Assembly: GCA_039545355.1 (NCBI GenBank)
Contig: BCJJ01000002.1
Coordinates: 1,521,518 to 1,585,517, forward strand
Direction: 5' to 3'
DNA length: 64,000 bases
From: Trichosporon coremiiforme
Taxonomy: Eukaryota; Basidiomycota; Tremellomycetes; Trichosporonales; Trichosporonaceae
The notes under the pieces were generated by a model. That model had not been told where the DNA came from. It saw only the letters and a list, made by a program, of their open reading frames with translations, and made no database searches. The translations under genes were made by a program, and so were the position numbers. Shown piece after piece: positions 10,792 through 22,884 of the stretch (within the stretch, counting starts at the first letter, position 1; each line of letters starts with the position of its first letter).

Positions 10792-13700
10792 GCGAAGGCG
10801 CTTGTACAAACCCGCTGCGAGCCGCACGGGTCATGCTGATGGACATTATCTGATCAGAACAGTATCACTGCATGCTTCAGACAAGCCTAGGGTTTGCATC
10901 GAGGGAAGTGAAGCTCAAACAGCCTGCATTCGCCAACGTCCTTCGGTCGTGCCGAAGACAGGCAGGATACGCATAAGTGACGAGATGGCCTGAATGTCTG
11001 CGGATACTTGTAGCCGCATCTTTGCACTGACGCCCTGCACTGATAAATGTCGAACGTCAGCCTACGTGCATGCGCGTGTCCGCCATGGACCTGTTGCTCG
11101 CAGCTTGCGTGTAGCGCTATGGCTAGGGTGTGATGGGTCTGTCGAGACGAAAGGGCTATTGCGGTGGCGTTTCCAGCCGGTGGCTACTGGATCTCAGATC
11201 GTAGCTCCCGTGAGTGCTCTCCATGTGCACGGAAGCGAGGAGCGGGCGGCAAAACTGGCATCAAACGTGTGTAGACGGTCACTCGATGGCACCTCTGACC
11301 GGATGACCACTGTCGAGCACGGCACTTGACACTTTCGTCATGGCGCTCTTAGAGGCGTATCGTCGTGTGAACCTGTGTTTTAGCCAGTAGACAGTGTCAG
11401 CGTGTGTTAGCGTGTGTCAGCGGCGCAAAGTTAGTAATGGGACACCAAAAACGGGCACGCAGCAACTTGATTTCGCGAGACCTACCCAGCCAAGCCCAAC
11501 GGTTCTTCGCCTTCTTCCGCAAGTACTTGCGAAGGGGAGCCAGATAGAAGACCTGGCTCTGCGTACGTCTGGGATATATAGGTCCGCTGGCTGCACGACT
11601 ACTCCGCGACAGGCACAGGCGACCTGCTCGCCCCGAGACCAAGGAACAAGACTAAACCAAGCTCTCCCGCCGTCTCTCAAGACTCGGCTCTCTCCCAACG
11701 GTTGCCGGTCTCTCCAGAGTTCTTGGATCCGTAGCGGAGACTGGCGACGGCTGTGCAATTAATGCTGGCGGATTTTGCTGTCGACATGAGCTCCCATGTC
11801 GGAACGCGCCGTGCAAGCTGTTGGACCAACACCTGGGAGTGCATCCCAATGTTGGCGCCGGCAAGCTCCAGCTTTTGCGGGCACGCTTACGTTGTGCACT
11901 ACCAGACTTCGGGATGAGAGCCGGAATCTCTCATGCAGAGGCCTAGGAAACGCAGATCAGCCAGTGACAGGAGATTCCCAGCAGCGCCTCGTGGGAGCTC
12001 GACAGAGCGCATGCCGTCATGATACGGAAGTTGTGACCGCTCGGAACATTTTCGAACGCCTCTGATAAGACCCTTGAAGAGCGCCGCCATTGTCGTCCGA
12101 CTCTGCTCGTGAAGGCACTGCGCAATCCCGACTGTCACCGGGCCGTCGAGGTCAGCTGTCGGCATTATAACTCTGAACTATCGCAGGTTGCCTGCCTAGC
12201 GTCAGTCCAAAGAAGCCCTGTGGATCAGGACTGAAAGTCAGTCGCGTGAGTCTGCTCGACCACGTTGCACACACTCCGGAAGCCGAGGGAGCTCGCCTCA
12301 GCGTAGCCAGTGGGCAAAAGCCGATGTGGGCCGCCGTAGGATTGTCGCCTCGAAAGGGCAACTGCTCTGAAGGTTGCGACGATGACCAGGATAAAGGTTG
12401 GCGTTGTAATTCGGCAGCAAACAGATATATCCCGAGACCTGTCGATTGCAGATAATCAGTGAGACCGGCGAGTGCTGTCCCGTTGCGTCCGAGGATGACG
12501 CTGCCGCCGTTTCCTACCCGCAATCGGCAGATCCGCGTCCAGGCCGCTCATTCCAGCTGTCGAGCGCGGAACGTCCGCTAATGGTTCGTGGTGCGCTCGG
12601 CTGCTGTTGCTGTTCAGTCGTTGTGGTAATGCCAGATCGTCAACATGACGAGACACAGGACGTAAGCGTTTTTTGCACGAGTTGGTGGGTTTGCACAAGT
12701 TCGTCGTCCACGTCACAGTGGGTTAAGTTAAACCCCTCGCTTGCTCCGTACATCGATAGCCCCCCATCGCAGCCAGTCGATCCCATCGAGCCATCGTGGT
12801 CCGATTTCATTTACAGAGTTCGGTGTTTATCAGGCTGGTTGCAGTGAGAGTTAAGCGTCTGAGACAATGCAAGTAGTGCCAACAAGCATTATCATTACCT
12901 CAAGTTCCCCAGTTCCACAAGAAGAAAAGCTGGTGCTCATGTCGAATCGACCGTGGTTGAGCGAGGCGATGTTTTACAGCTGTTTTAGTTGTCCTCCGTA
13001 CACCCGACATGTTTCACTACGTATTCCGGTATACCGGCCCTCCGGATTCCAACAAATTGGCGGATTTACAAACCGACCAGACCCGTTTTAGCCCTTCTCA
13101 CCGAGTGCATCTCTGCAATCTGCTCCTCTGAAGGCGGCACCGTCGGCGTGGAGAACAACGGCTGTACGTGCGCATCAGTAATCGCAGGTTTCTGGCTGGT
13201 TTCACGGTTTTCGGGATTGAGTGGTCAGCGATGGCATTATCGTCGGGGAAACATAACGATTGCCTGTTCATTAGCCGAGTCAATCCATTGCCGCTGTCGT
13301 GATCACAAACGAAGCACCTGGGACATCAAGGAACAACTCATGGGCAAACAGATCGACCGACCACGCTTCACCCATGTCTTTCCTGGATAACACCCAGGCT
13401 AGGGAGCATCTGCATCTGAGAAGCGGAGTTGCCGCGCGGCTCCGGGAACGAGATCCGGATGTCTCGCTGAACCTGCACCCCTGCCAGAAGCGATCCCGTG
13501 ACGTGTCCGCGCGGTGGTCGTCCAAAAGCATGCCGAGGGTGCGGGGGTGGAGGGGAGTCCACACGCAGAGCGATGAGGGACACGAAGAGAGCGAGAGGAA
13601 CGCCGGGCGGCGCAAAATATGCGTCCACCTCGGTCCGGCTCAATAGACCCCGCCCAGCCACCTCCGTCCCTCACTGCCTGCCCCACAGGCAGGGTGTCTC

Positions 13701-16700
13701 GGCGACAACGTACATCCTACTCGGCGGTATTTCTGCCCATCATTCCCTCCGGCTGTCGCTTAACTCGTCCCTCACAGACACTCTCCGCTCTTCTGCCTGG
13801 ATACAGCCCAAGATGGAGTGCGAGATCATGAGCACGAGGAGCTTGTTTGAGCGATCGAAATGGCTACTCGCCAGCGGCCGGGGGCTACGAAGCCTCCTGG
13901 TCCTCCTCGCTACGCGCGCCAATCCTAACTCAACGTCGTCCAACGGCATCCCCTGTGACCGACACGGACACCGAGACCCCTGGAGTGGGAAACAGGAAAC
14001 TCGGCGGAAGTTTAAGATCCTGGGAGGGTGTGTCGTGACCACTTGTTGCGTCTGCGTTAGTCGGGGAGGGGGGCAGGGGGAATAGGAGCTCTATCTCGGT
14101 ACCAGCAACGGCAGCAGCCAGGAACGGGTCTCCTGATTTCCGTGCGGCGCCACAGTGCCAGTGGAGCCGTTTTAACCTGTGAATGCGCCCTCCATACAAC
14201 CCCCATTTGTGGCTATCAGCCATATTGCACGCATTAGGAGCGAGCTCGGGAAAAATCAGAGGATCTGGAGTGGAAAGCATGGGCAGACTCAATTGTATTC
14301 TGAGCGATCATAGATCGCCCTTCTGGACGCTTGGGTGACTTACCCACAGTTCTCACAAACTGTAGCATCATCCAACCTCAGTGACCCATGAGCATCAGGC
14401 TGCCGTGTACTTCCAGAGCTCCGCAATTGGCCGAACATATCGTCCCCATCTCAATGCTGGTCGTTGGAGCTCAGTCGAGAGCGAAATGATCGACACCTTT
14501 CCGCACCATGTAAATATCGGCACATTTATTTCTGAAATTTTCGCATAATCCGTGGACCGGCTGCAAGACCGGGCAGGCAGTGGACCACTGGATCTCTCCC
14601 AGGAAATAGGTTGAACGCCATCCTTTGCATCGTCTTGAGCGAAGGGAAGGTGGCTGATGGACTGAGCCGTTGTGTTAGCGGCGGTGCCTGTCTTGGGACC
14701 CTACTCACCGTAGGGAAGTATGTTACATTCTATCTCCGCATCCCGTCAGACCACCATAGCACGTCTCAGATACGCGTGTGTCCTTATCATAATAGCTGGA
14801 GAGGACGTTGTGGTGACTAGCTGCATGTGGCAGACAGATAGCGGCATTTCTGGTTGAGGTCTGGTTGTTGTTGGTAGCTGCAAGTGAGTTCGAGGGAGTG
14901 CCACGACTCAAGTCAAAGGACTTATGCTGATAGCCGCCGTATCGAGTCCGTTAAACCAAACTGTATCAGGTTTAGAGGTCGTGTTTCCGTGGTTTGTGGT
15001 GCCACCTTCTTCTCAGCGCCAGCTCAAAAGAATGGCATGGGCTAAGACTCGTTTAAGGCTTACAGGTCATACGATTCGAGACGAGAAGGAGTTGGAACAG
15101 ACGCAGGGAGTACCTTCAACGCCTTATTATCTCGGAATACTCCTGATATCGAGAGTCTCCAGAAGCGACAGCAAGTTAGTGAAAACTCGAACCGACATGG
15201 AGCCCGAATCAGATCAAAAACCGCGACCGTTGCGCGCCTTGGGCCCTTGTAAAAGAGCTCGCTGTCTTCCGAACGTTGCGCTCAAAAAGGCTCCAGAAGC
15301 TCCAATGAACTGCTTTTCAACTCCATGGGGACTTCAACATCAAGAAACGAAGTCAGAGCCATGGTGGTCGAACTCCCCAGAATAAATAAGAAGTGCCGAT
15401 AGCACAGTTAACAGTTAGCACACGGCTGTAGCGAAAACAGCCGATATTTTGTCTTTCCGCAGCTCAAACAGGAATCATCTTCGCAGGCGTCCACCTCGCT
15501 GGCAACATGGTTGCTAATTGCTGGTATCATGGACGTCAGTATGACCTGGTCATCGGTGTAAATTCCCTACTCTCCTCTGGGCAGGTTGCTTGCTGCTGCT
15601 CCGTTGCAGATGCTCAACTACTCGACTTCGGGAAGCGTCAGCGATGGGGACAAAGCGGATGATTCACTGGGCGCGGATGCTTTGTCACAGGACCAATGGC
15701 CATGTCGGGAATGTTAGCGCATCGCCCTAGTCCGATGACCTGTTTCCTCTTGGTAGGGCTTCGAGGGAGACAAAGAGCTCCATCTTCTGCTCTCCTTGGT
15801 CTGCAGGGCCTGCTCAGCAGAGCTAAATCATTCCTGGTCGCGTCTCTGTTCTTTTTCTAGCTCTGCTCTATTATCGGAGCTGGAAGGGCACATGCCCATT
15901 ACTCACAAAACGCAGAATTCCTCAAATGTCTTTGGTCCAAGCGGTTGTCGACTCGATGAGCCGCAAGCGTCCTGGAAGCAGAAGTGACTCCGTCTCACCG
16001 TGGAATGACGTGCGCACCAGTGCAGATGGACTGGAATGTGACAAGTTCTGAACGTTAGTTCGAGTCCTGAAAACGAAATTGGAGACCGTGCGCAGAAAGT
16101 GGAGACCATGCCAAAGTTGATATTCGTTGAGGTGTTGTAGTGCTGAAGATCAGTGGACAGACCATGGGTGCGCTGTCCAGGGCGCTCGCGCGTCCTGAAT
16201 CAGAAAGAGCCGACTATCCTGCACTGTGTCATCTTAGCGCACCGTAGCTGATGGGCTGTAAGGGTCGAAGTATGTGGGATCGTCGCAGATAGATATCCGG
16301 CTGAAGCTTAGGTTGGCGCCAGTTGTATTGACCCCTACTCCTCGCGGAATGATGCGGCGCCGTCGTGCAGGGCTATGCGTTGATGAGAGTGGGTCGGATG
16401 GCGCGAGAACCCCGCCAAGGTCGCCTGTTCGTTCCAGTTCCACCGCCGACAGCCGGTCAGCCGTGGATCAATTGGCGGACAGCCGTGGCTCGTGCCAGCT
16501 CAGGCCGTTAGACTCTCTCGTGATACGGAAAATCCACTAGTGCCCGCTGCGCACCCTCCTTTGCTTTAGTCCAAAGGCGATCTAGCGTAAACGTCGGCGG
16601 CATCCCCATTGGTTCTGTCGGGACCTGGGTCTTGGATCGGCGGATCATTGGATCATTGCAGAGCCATGAAACGCCGAGAGTACGGGTACATCGGAATCGA

Positions 16701-17379
16701 TAGTCACATTCCGTCGTTGCCCAATGGCCGAGAACCAAAAGGTTCGCCTCTGCATCCCTCGAGGGCAGAAGAGTGGGCCGCGTGTCAGTGTGGAATGCTT
16801 GTGCACTCATTCCTGCCCCCCAACATCCAACTAGTTCTCTCAGTAGCCCGTTACAGCTGTCTTTGGCCCAAATCCAGTTCCTTTCAGTGGGCTCGCGATC
16901 GCGGTTGCAGGTGTTACGGCCAACGGCTTTGTCCCTCCAGTAGTCGAGCGCAAGCGCCTAAGTCAGCTTAGCACTGTACGATGCGCTTCGATGTCCGAGC
17001 ACTTCACGGTCACCGTGACCTTGTCGCTTGATTTCGTCTTTTGCAGCGTTGTGATCGGTTGCTGTGTACGTTAGCTATAGCCCATGGCAGTAGTAGCGGA
17101 TTACCAGTATCCGCCACGAAGGCATTTGCCACGACGGGCTCGGAGACTCTAGCACCACAGAACGTTGCTTTGCATCTTGGACTTACTGAAGTGCGTTGGG
17201 CGTGAGCCAGCATCAATTAATCCTAGAGCGTGCATGCAGAGAACACTGAAAGAGTTCGAGCCCTATTCAAGAGTCCACGGACCTGTAGTGTCTTCAGCAC
17301 TTGTCCCAATCCGCGATGACCACTACGTTGTCTGAGTATACCTCCAATCAAAGTGGGGTCCCCAGCTGCGTCGCATAAA
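10792..17379. other. Gene-poor stretch, first part
   Basis: No intact gene found over about 6.6 kb. Open frames of 60-195 codons occur on both strands, overlap one another, lack start and splice context, and read as mixed composition. A minus-strand segment near 13280-13390 (EAWSVDLFAHELFLDVPGAS) looks protein-like and may be a gene relic, but is not recognised. Base composition does not change obviously from the neighbouring genic DNA. Confidence 0.5.
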
Positions 17380-17830
17380 GCTTGAGATGTCGAAGGGTGG
17401 TGGAAGCCCAGCCGATCGTTCGTCGATTAAGGCGCCTGCATACCGGTCGATTGTCGTTGCCGCGATCCGCGTGATCCCGCTCAAGCTCATGATTCCAGAC
17501 CCGTTAACGCCCTCAGTCAATCTCACTAGGAAAACGCTCTCGACATCCGTTGGCGCAGTGAAATGTTCTTTGGTGATGGATGTCCCACTACCTGACGCCC
17601 CACTCAGACACTTGACCTCCGTCGTCTTGCTACATGGGTCGCTCTTCCGCATCCATCCACATGATGAACTTCTACCGGGAACAACGGAGACGGCTTGCAC
17701 GGTACCCGCATGGAGGACGGGGAGTGCGCGCGGAAGGTCATCCCTTCCCAAATGGTTTGTCGGCATGTGCCCACTGCTTCAGCCTTTGGGTGGGCCCCGA
17801 AGTAGCAGCTTCTTCAGAACAATCCGGACA
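17380..17830 (-). pseudogene. Possible Ty1/copia protease-region relic
   Basis: On the minus strand, 17560-17604 encodes SGASGSGTSITKEHF, which resembles the copia aspartic-protease signature (DSGASxHxTKxxxxF) with the catalytic Asp replaced. Downstream, VNGSGIMSLSG fits the second glycine-rich strand of such proteases. About 170 bp upstream, the segment CYFGAHPKAEAVGTC (near 17770-17815) could be a damaged CCHC zinc knuckle. Order and orientation (knuckle, then protease) fit a gag-pol remnant. No integrase or reverse transcriptase motifs are visible downstream. The match is short and degenerate, so this is tentative. Confidence 0.25.
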
Positions 17831-18419
17831 CCATGGTCATGCTGCATCGGTCCATCATTCCGCGTTGCGTTTGGCACTCTGTCGCCCTTCGAGATCGTTC
17901 GCGTTGAAGGTAGGTCGGTTAGACTGAGGGCATGTCCTTTCGATCGAATCAAACCCCGGCTTCACCTGAACGGGCGCTAATCACGCACTTCAGCGCAGCC
18001 AAGGTGCTGTGATGCTGCAATGCACTCTCCTCATCCTTTGACGGCAAAGCATGCTTAACAAGGGCGGAAGGGAAGGTCTCCGTGTCCGTCACCGGTCCCG
18101 ATGTCGAGAATGGTATGGTGATCAGCCGCGGCAGCAAGTGCCACAACCCGTGACGTCCTCTGTTCTGCGCGAACACCGCTGGGAAGGCCAACCGCAGCTC
18201 GCCGCACGTACCAATGTGCATTTCGCACCACAGCAATCAGCGTTCGCCGGCAGCTGATGCCACATCCAGTGACGTCTGTCGGCCCTCGCGAACCTCCATG
18301 TGGAACTTTGGCAATCCCGAATGTTTTCGCGTCAATCTTCCAGGTCCCTGCGTGGGAAATGGCGACGATCCCCACAGAATGCACTGGACTACGCTGCGCT
18401 GCTGCCTGAATCAACGTAG

Positions 18420-18612
18420 CGCGCGGAGCCGACCAGTTGTGGCGGCCAGTCTAAATTGTGCGGAAGGTTTCCTGTTAGGTTTGCTTGCCTCGCTGTCGAA
18501 GTCGTAGTCGCCGTGCGGTGCCTTCTGCCGCTCCAAATTGCTGGCGTCGTACTGCAGTACTCGTTCTGCACCGTTCCAGACGTCCCGAAACTGTGGTTGA
18601 TCCTTTTTTCAT
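18420..18612 (-). pseudogene. Unrecognised protein-like open segment
   Basis: Minus-strand frame of about 60 codons containing QFRDVWNGAERVLQYDASNL followed by ERQKAPHGDYDFDSEAS, acidic and composition-balanced, unlike the surrounding chance frames. It is bounded by stop codons and has no start or splice context. It could be a decayed gene or transposon exon. No family assigned. Confidence 0.2.
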
Positions 18613-21200
18613 GCCAAATCGCCATGAGACGCGCCCGTAAACATCTCGCGGCCTTGAACTCGTGAGAAGTCGCAAACGTAAAAAGCAGAGTTGCAACGCA
18701 ATGTGGGAAAATTATGACGGCTGCGTTCTGTCCTTCATGCGCGCGGCGTACGTCTAGACGTACTCCCTGTGCCTTGGAGCGCTCCATCTCTCGTTCCTCC
18801 GCCCAAGCGTCGTGGCGTGTGGCAGTGCGGCGCTGTGCCGCTTTCGTCAGCAAAGTGAGACATCGAGGCACCGAGTAACCAGTAGGTTCAGTCGGGACCT
18901 GTGGAACAATCGTTGCGGGCAAACGCGGGATCCGGGGTCCAATGAAAGCCGAGACCACAGACGTGAGGCAGCCGAGGTAATGAAGTACTCAACGCTACGA
19001 AGCCACGACTGCGGCAGCTGTGAGTGCGTTGCGCGGCCACTGGCCACTGGCTGCCGCCATTGTCATTCCTTCGCGGCTCTACGTTAACCTCCTGCGCTCA
19101 CACTGAGGTCCAATTATGCAAATCTCCCTGCTACTGCCGCACGTCATTCCCTCGAGACGCCTCAGCCACCAATCGGGGCGATGAGAAACGAGTCACGGGC
19201 GTGTGACAATGTCGCAAACGTTCGGTCCTCATTTTTGTGGCGTGGCGTGCCTCGTGCGTTCAGATGTTCGTGCGAGGCCCTGCGAGGGCCGGGTAACGTT
19301 TGCAAGATGGCGATGTGGCGGCGTGTTGGGGAGAAGGCTGGATGAGTCTGTGCTACTTCAAGTCCACCTCCAAAGAGTCTCGAGGCCTCGGAGACCCGTA
19401 GTTCGGAATCTGGAACTTCATTCCATCTTTGAATCACAGCCGGCCCTTCCCTGTGTTGTACACAAATGTGCACATGGGCCGTTGCACTTGCGACGCCATC
19501 GAAAGGGCAACGTTGAGCTCCTTTGAGTGACCTACAGAGTGTTTGGCGTGCTCAGCATGCTCGAATAGTCCTGCAAGAGTCCGCGAGTGGACCGTTTCCC
19601 CCAATAGAGCATCGGAGATCTCGAGATCGAGTGGGGTGACGTCCGCGCTGGAGCGAAAAGGAGTCCAGGTGTAGTCCAGGTACATTCCTTATGCTAAGGA
19701 GTGCAGGAGCCGCCGAGCATGTCGAGGAAAGGTGCAAAGGAAGGCGGATGGGGAAGGCGGATGCCCAATCGTAGATCAAACGCCGAGATCAGCCGTGTAC
19801 AGACGAGATACCTTTGACCCTGTCGGTCGCGGACGGGTTCGCACAAGACTCCTGGAGCCCTAGACCGTGATCTAGTGTGAGGAAGCAAGCGCTAGCCCAG
19901 GATCCAGCCGTGATAACGACACCGGCAGTGCACCGAACCCCTCGAACATGTGGCTGAGACACACCGAGGTAGGATAGGTAGGATGCGTGCGCGAACGATG
20001 CTGCTGGCAGAGGTTTGGCATTTCGCAGTAAGCGCTCGGTCTTGCGCTTGACGATCTGCAGATCCCTTTTGCGGCAATGGGCACGAGATAGGGCGATGCG
20101 GGCAAAGGCTAGTCCGTACTGATGGCGTGAAACTGAGATGGGGAATTTCGTGAGGACGCGCTATTGCGTCTTCGATCTCGGGAGGGCATGCGTGTTGCTT
20201 TCGTCGACGAGGAACAGTCTGCTCTAGCTTGTTAGATGACTATGTGAAGACTTAGTAATCTCCATCGGAACTCACGAAGCCAGCACCGTCGGAGGTGCAG
20301 TAGCGCCGTGGTGGTGTGGGCGAACGGAGGTACAGCCGAGGCTGCGGCCTGGCCTTGTCACAAGACCATGAAAGAAGCTCCGCGCGGATTGATCGCTTGG
20401 CGGCAGCACTAGCTCCTAGTCTGTTGCAGCGTCGGCGTTGACTTATCGAGCTGACAGGGAGGAAGGACAGATTCCAGCGCGTTGTCGAACATCGCAGTCT
20501 GTCATGAGTGATCGAGTCTTGTGCTTCTTCGTCGGTGAGAACAGCCGTTGCTAACCTATGCAGCGCAGGCCAAAAGACCCTCATATACTCAAGGATTTGC
20601 TGCACTGTAAGCGAGGTTGCCAGCTCCTGAGTGTCAGCCAGCTGAGCAAGCGGGACGACGAGTCGGCCCATCAAGACGGCACGCCATCCTTTGGTCCATG
20701 CCAAGAGATCAGCATTTCGTTATATCTCGGTGTAACCCACTGCGCACACGGCCGAGTTCGCTGTGCCGCGCGTGCCGGAATACTCAAAAACGATAGAAGG
20801 ATGCAAGGACGAGCTGGCAACAAGGAGCCCCCGTCCCGGCGTAATGGAACTCAAGTCGAATCCGAGACCAAGCAGTGGTGGATGGGCGGTTGGAGGATGA
20901 AACATGCCAGGGCCGCGCCAGGGACGGCGACGCCATGTCTCAGCCGATCCATCCTTTGATTAACGGAACCCTCAGAACCGCTCCGACAGCGCAGATCCCG
21001 GCCGTTAACGAGCATGCAAGCGGCCGCATGGGGCGCATGGAGAGCAAAGGAGCGAGCATGCCGCGCGCTGCGCGAGAAACGAAAGGACGCGACCGATGGG
21101 TGCCAGGTCTTCCCCAAAGGTCCCACTGGTCCAGACCGTCGCCGTCAGGACGCTATCAGGATGCCGATGTCGGGGCACGCAGCACCCAGTACGCAGCGCT

Positions 21201-21226
21201 GCGCATGGCGCATGGCGCATGGCGCA
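21201..21226. repeat. 7-bp tandem repeat (gcgcatg)
   Basis: Three complete copies and a partial fourth copy of gcgcatg in direct tandem. Simple-sequence repeat in the gene-poor zone. Confidence 0.9.
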
Positions 21227-22860
21227 CAGTCGATCACTCCGCGGTCCGCCGCAGCGCAAGCCACAGGGCCGAGCACCCCTCGGGCGGTGTTGCTTGTTGC
21301 TCGCGATGTCTTCCCATGCCCCACCTTCCCCCGTCCCTGCTTCCGCCGCTATCGCTGGCGTCGGCGGGGGCGTCGGCACATCGCATGTCGGCGTCCTTGT
21401 ATCCGATAGAGGATCCCCGCGAATTGTAGGTGCACCTGGAACGCCGTGCTCCAACTTGCGGTTCCACCGGGCGTTCATCCATCAGGCTGCCAGTCTCGAA
21501 CTGAGACAGGCGTACGTCGGCGTCGTACCGTCGCTGACGCCACGGAACGAAGAAAACAGAGAAGAAACGAAACCAGCTCTTTGGTTCGTCAGGCAGTCAC
21601 CGGTTTCAGGTTGGACTCCCATCCTGTTCATGCCGGGACGCGTGTTGACGTCGACGGCCTCCAATGTGTCCCAGCAGGCACCAGGAGCGACAGCGCGATG
21701 CACCATGTGGGGCAGACTTGGTGGGTTTGACAAACAGCTCAATCGGAGGTGCAGACGAGGTTACGCAGCTCGTTCTCTCCGTTGTCTGGCGGATTTCTCG
21801 GCCATCGTCTTGCGGATGTACGACACTTGCGAAGTCTGTCCAATGAGCTGCGTCGCAATCAGGTCCGGCCTGGTCCATCCGACGTTCGGTGCGAGGTCTG
21901 AGAGGCTGCAGTGAGAGTCAATCAACTTTGTTAATTCAGAAGCTAGAAACTGACGGACCAGTGGATGACAATGTCGCAATGTCAACAATGAACATCCGGG
22001 CTTTTACCTTGGTCCTTTCTTGTGTCCACGAATTTTCTCCGGTATTCCAGCCTTCAGGTGGTCACTGCGCGACCCATTGTATCACTGCGAGTCATCTCCG
22101 CGCATAGACCCCGCGTACCATACGCTCTCCCCAGATACCGTGCGGATTCCAACATCCGACCACGGAACGGCGTGGGCGGTCGTCAACAAGCCTTTACGCC
22201 TTCCCACTTTTGCAGCTTTCCACCTTTGCACGTCACGCTGTCTCATGTGCTGAAGTATGAGCCAACCAAAGGACGATCGCGACTTACCTAGAGGAAATAC
22301 GATGTTGAAAGTGATCAAAAATATCGAGAACCGCGGCTGTCGGCTCACGGGGCGGCAGCATGCCGGGGTCGCCGGGATGTCAGGCTGGGCAACCACTCAG
22401 TGACCGAGGTGCCCGACCAGAAAAAGCTCGGTTACCACGTGCCAAGCCTCTGGCACCGAGATAACCAAAGGACCCCTCCGAGACCTCCACCAGAGCTGGC
22501 TGTCTGCTGCGCTATGCATACGATGCATCCTGCAGTTCGTTTAACATGAAGTGGACAATGTCAAAAATCGCGACAGAGATGAACTTGCGGACCTGATCCC
22601 CCTCATATCTCCGTGGCAGCGTTAGTGTCGTCATACGTGTGGCTACACCGGAACGCCCTACACCGGGTCCTGGGATCCTGGTCCTGGTACGGCCATTGAG
22701 CCAGCGAATGGCCGTGTGCCGTGATGGGATGGGGACGGAGCAGGAGACGGACCCAATGCGGAAGCAGCACGGAACGCAGGGGGCCATGTGCCGTGCGACT
22801 GCCCGCCTGCTGCGCGGCCATGCACGGCGCGTTCTGACATAATCATCGCGCGACGGTCTC

Positions 22861-22884
22861 AGCGCTCAGCGCTCAGCGCTCAGC
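22861..22884. repeat. 7-bp tandem repeat (agcgctc)
   Basis: Three direct copies of agcgctc followed by a partial copy. Each unit holds the palindrome AGCGCT. Confidence 0.85.

Noticed and set aside
16590..18905. Shared 17-bp string (ggttctgtcgggacctg and ggttcagtcgggacctg) near 16610 and 18885
   Set aside because: The similarity does not clearly extend on either side, so it is too short to call a repeat family.
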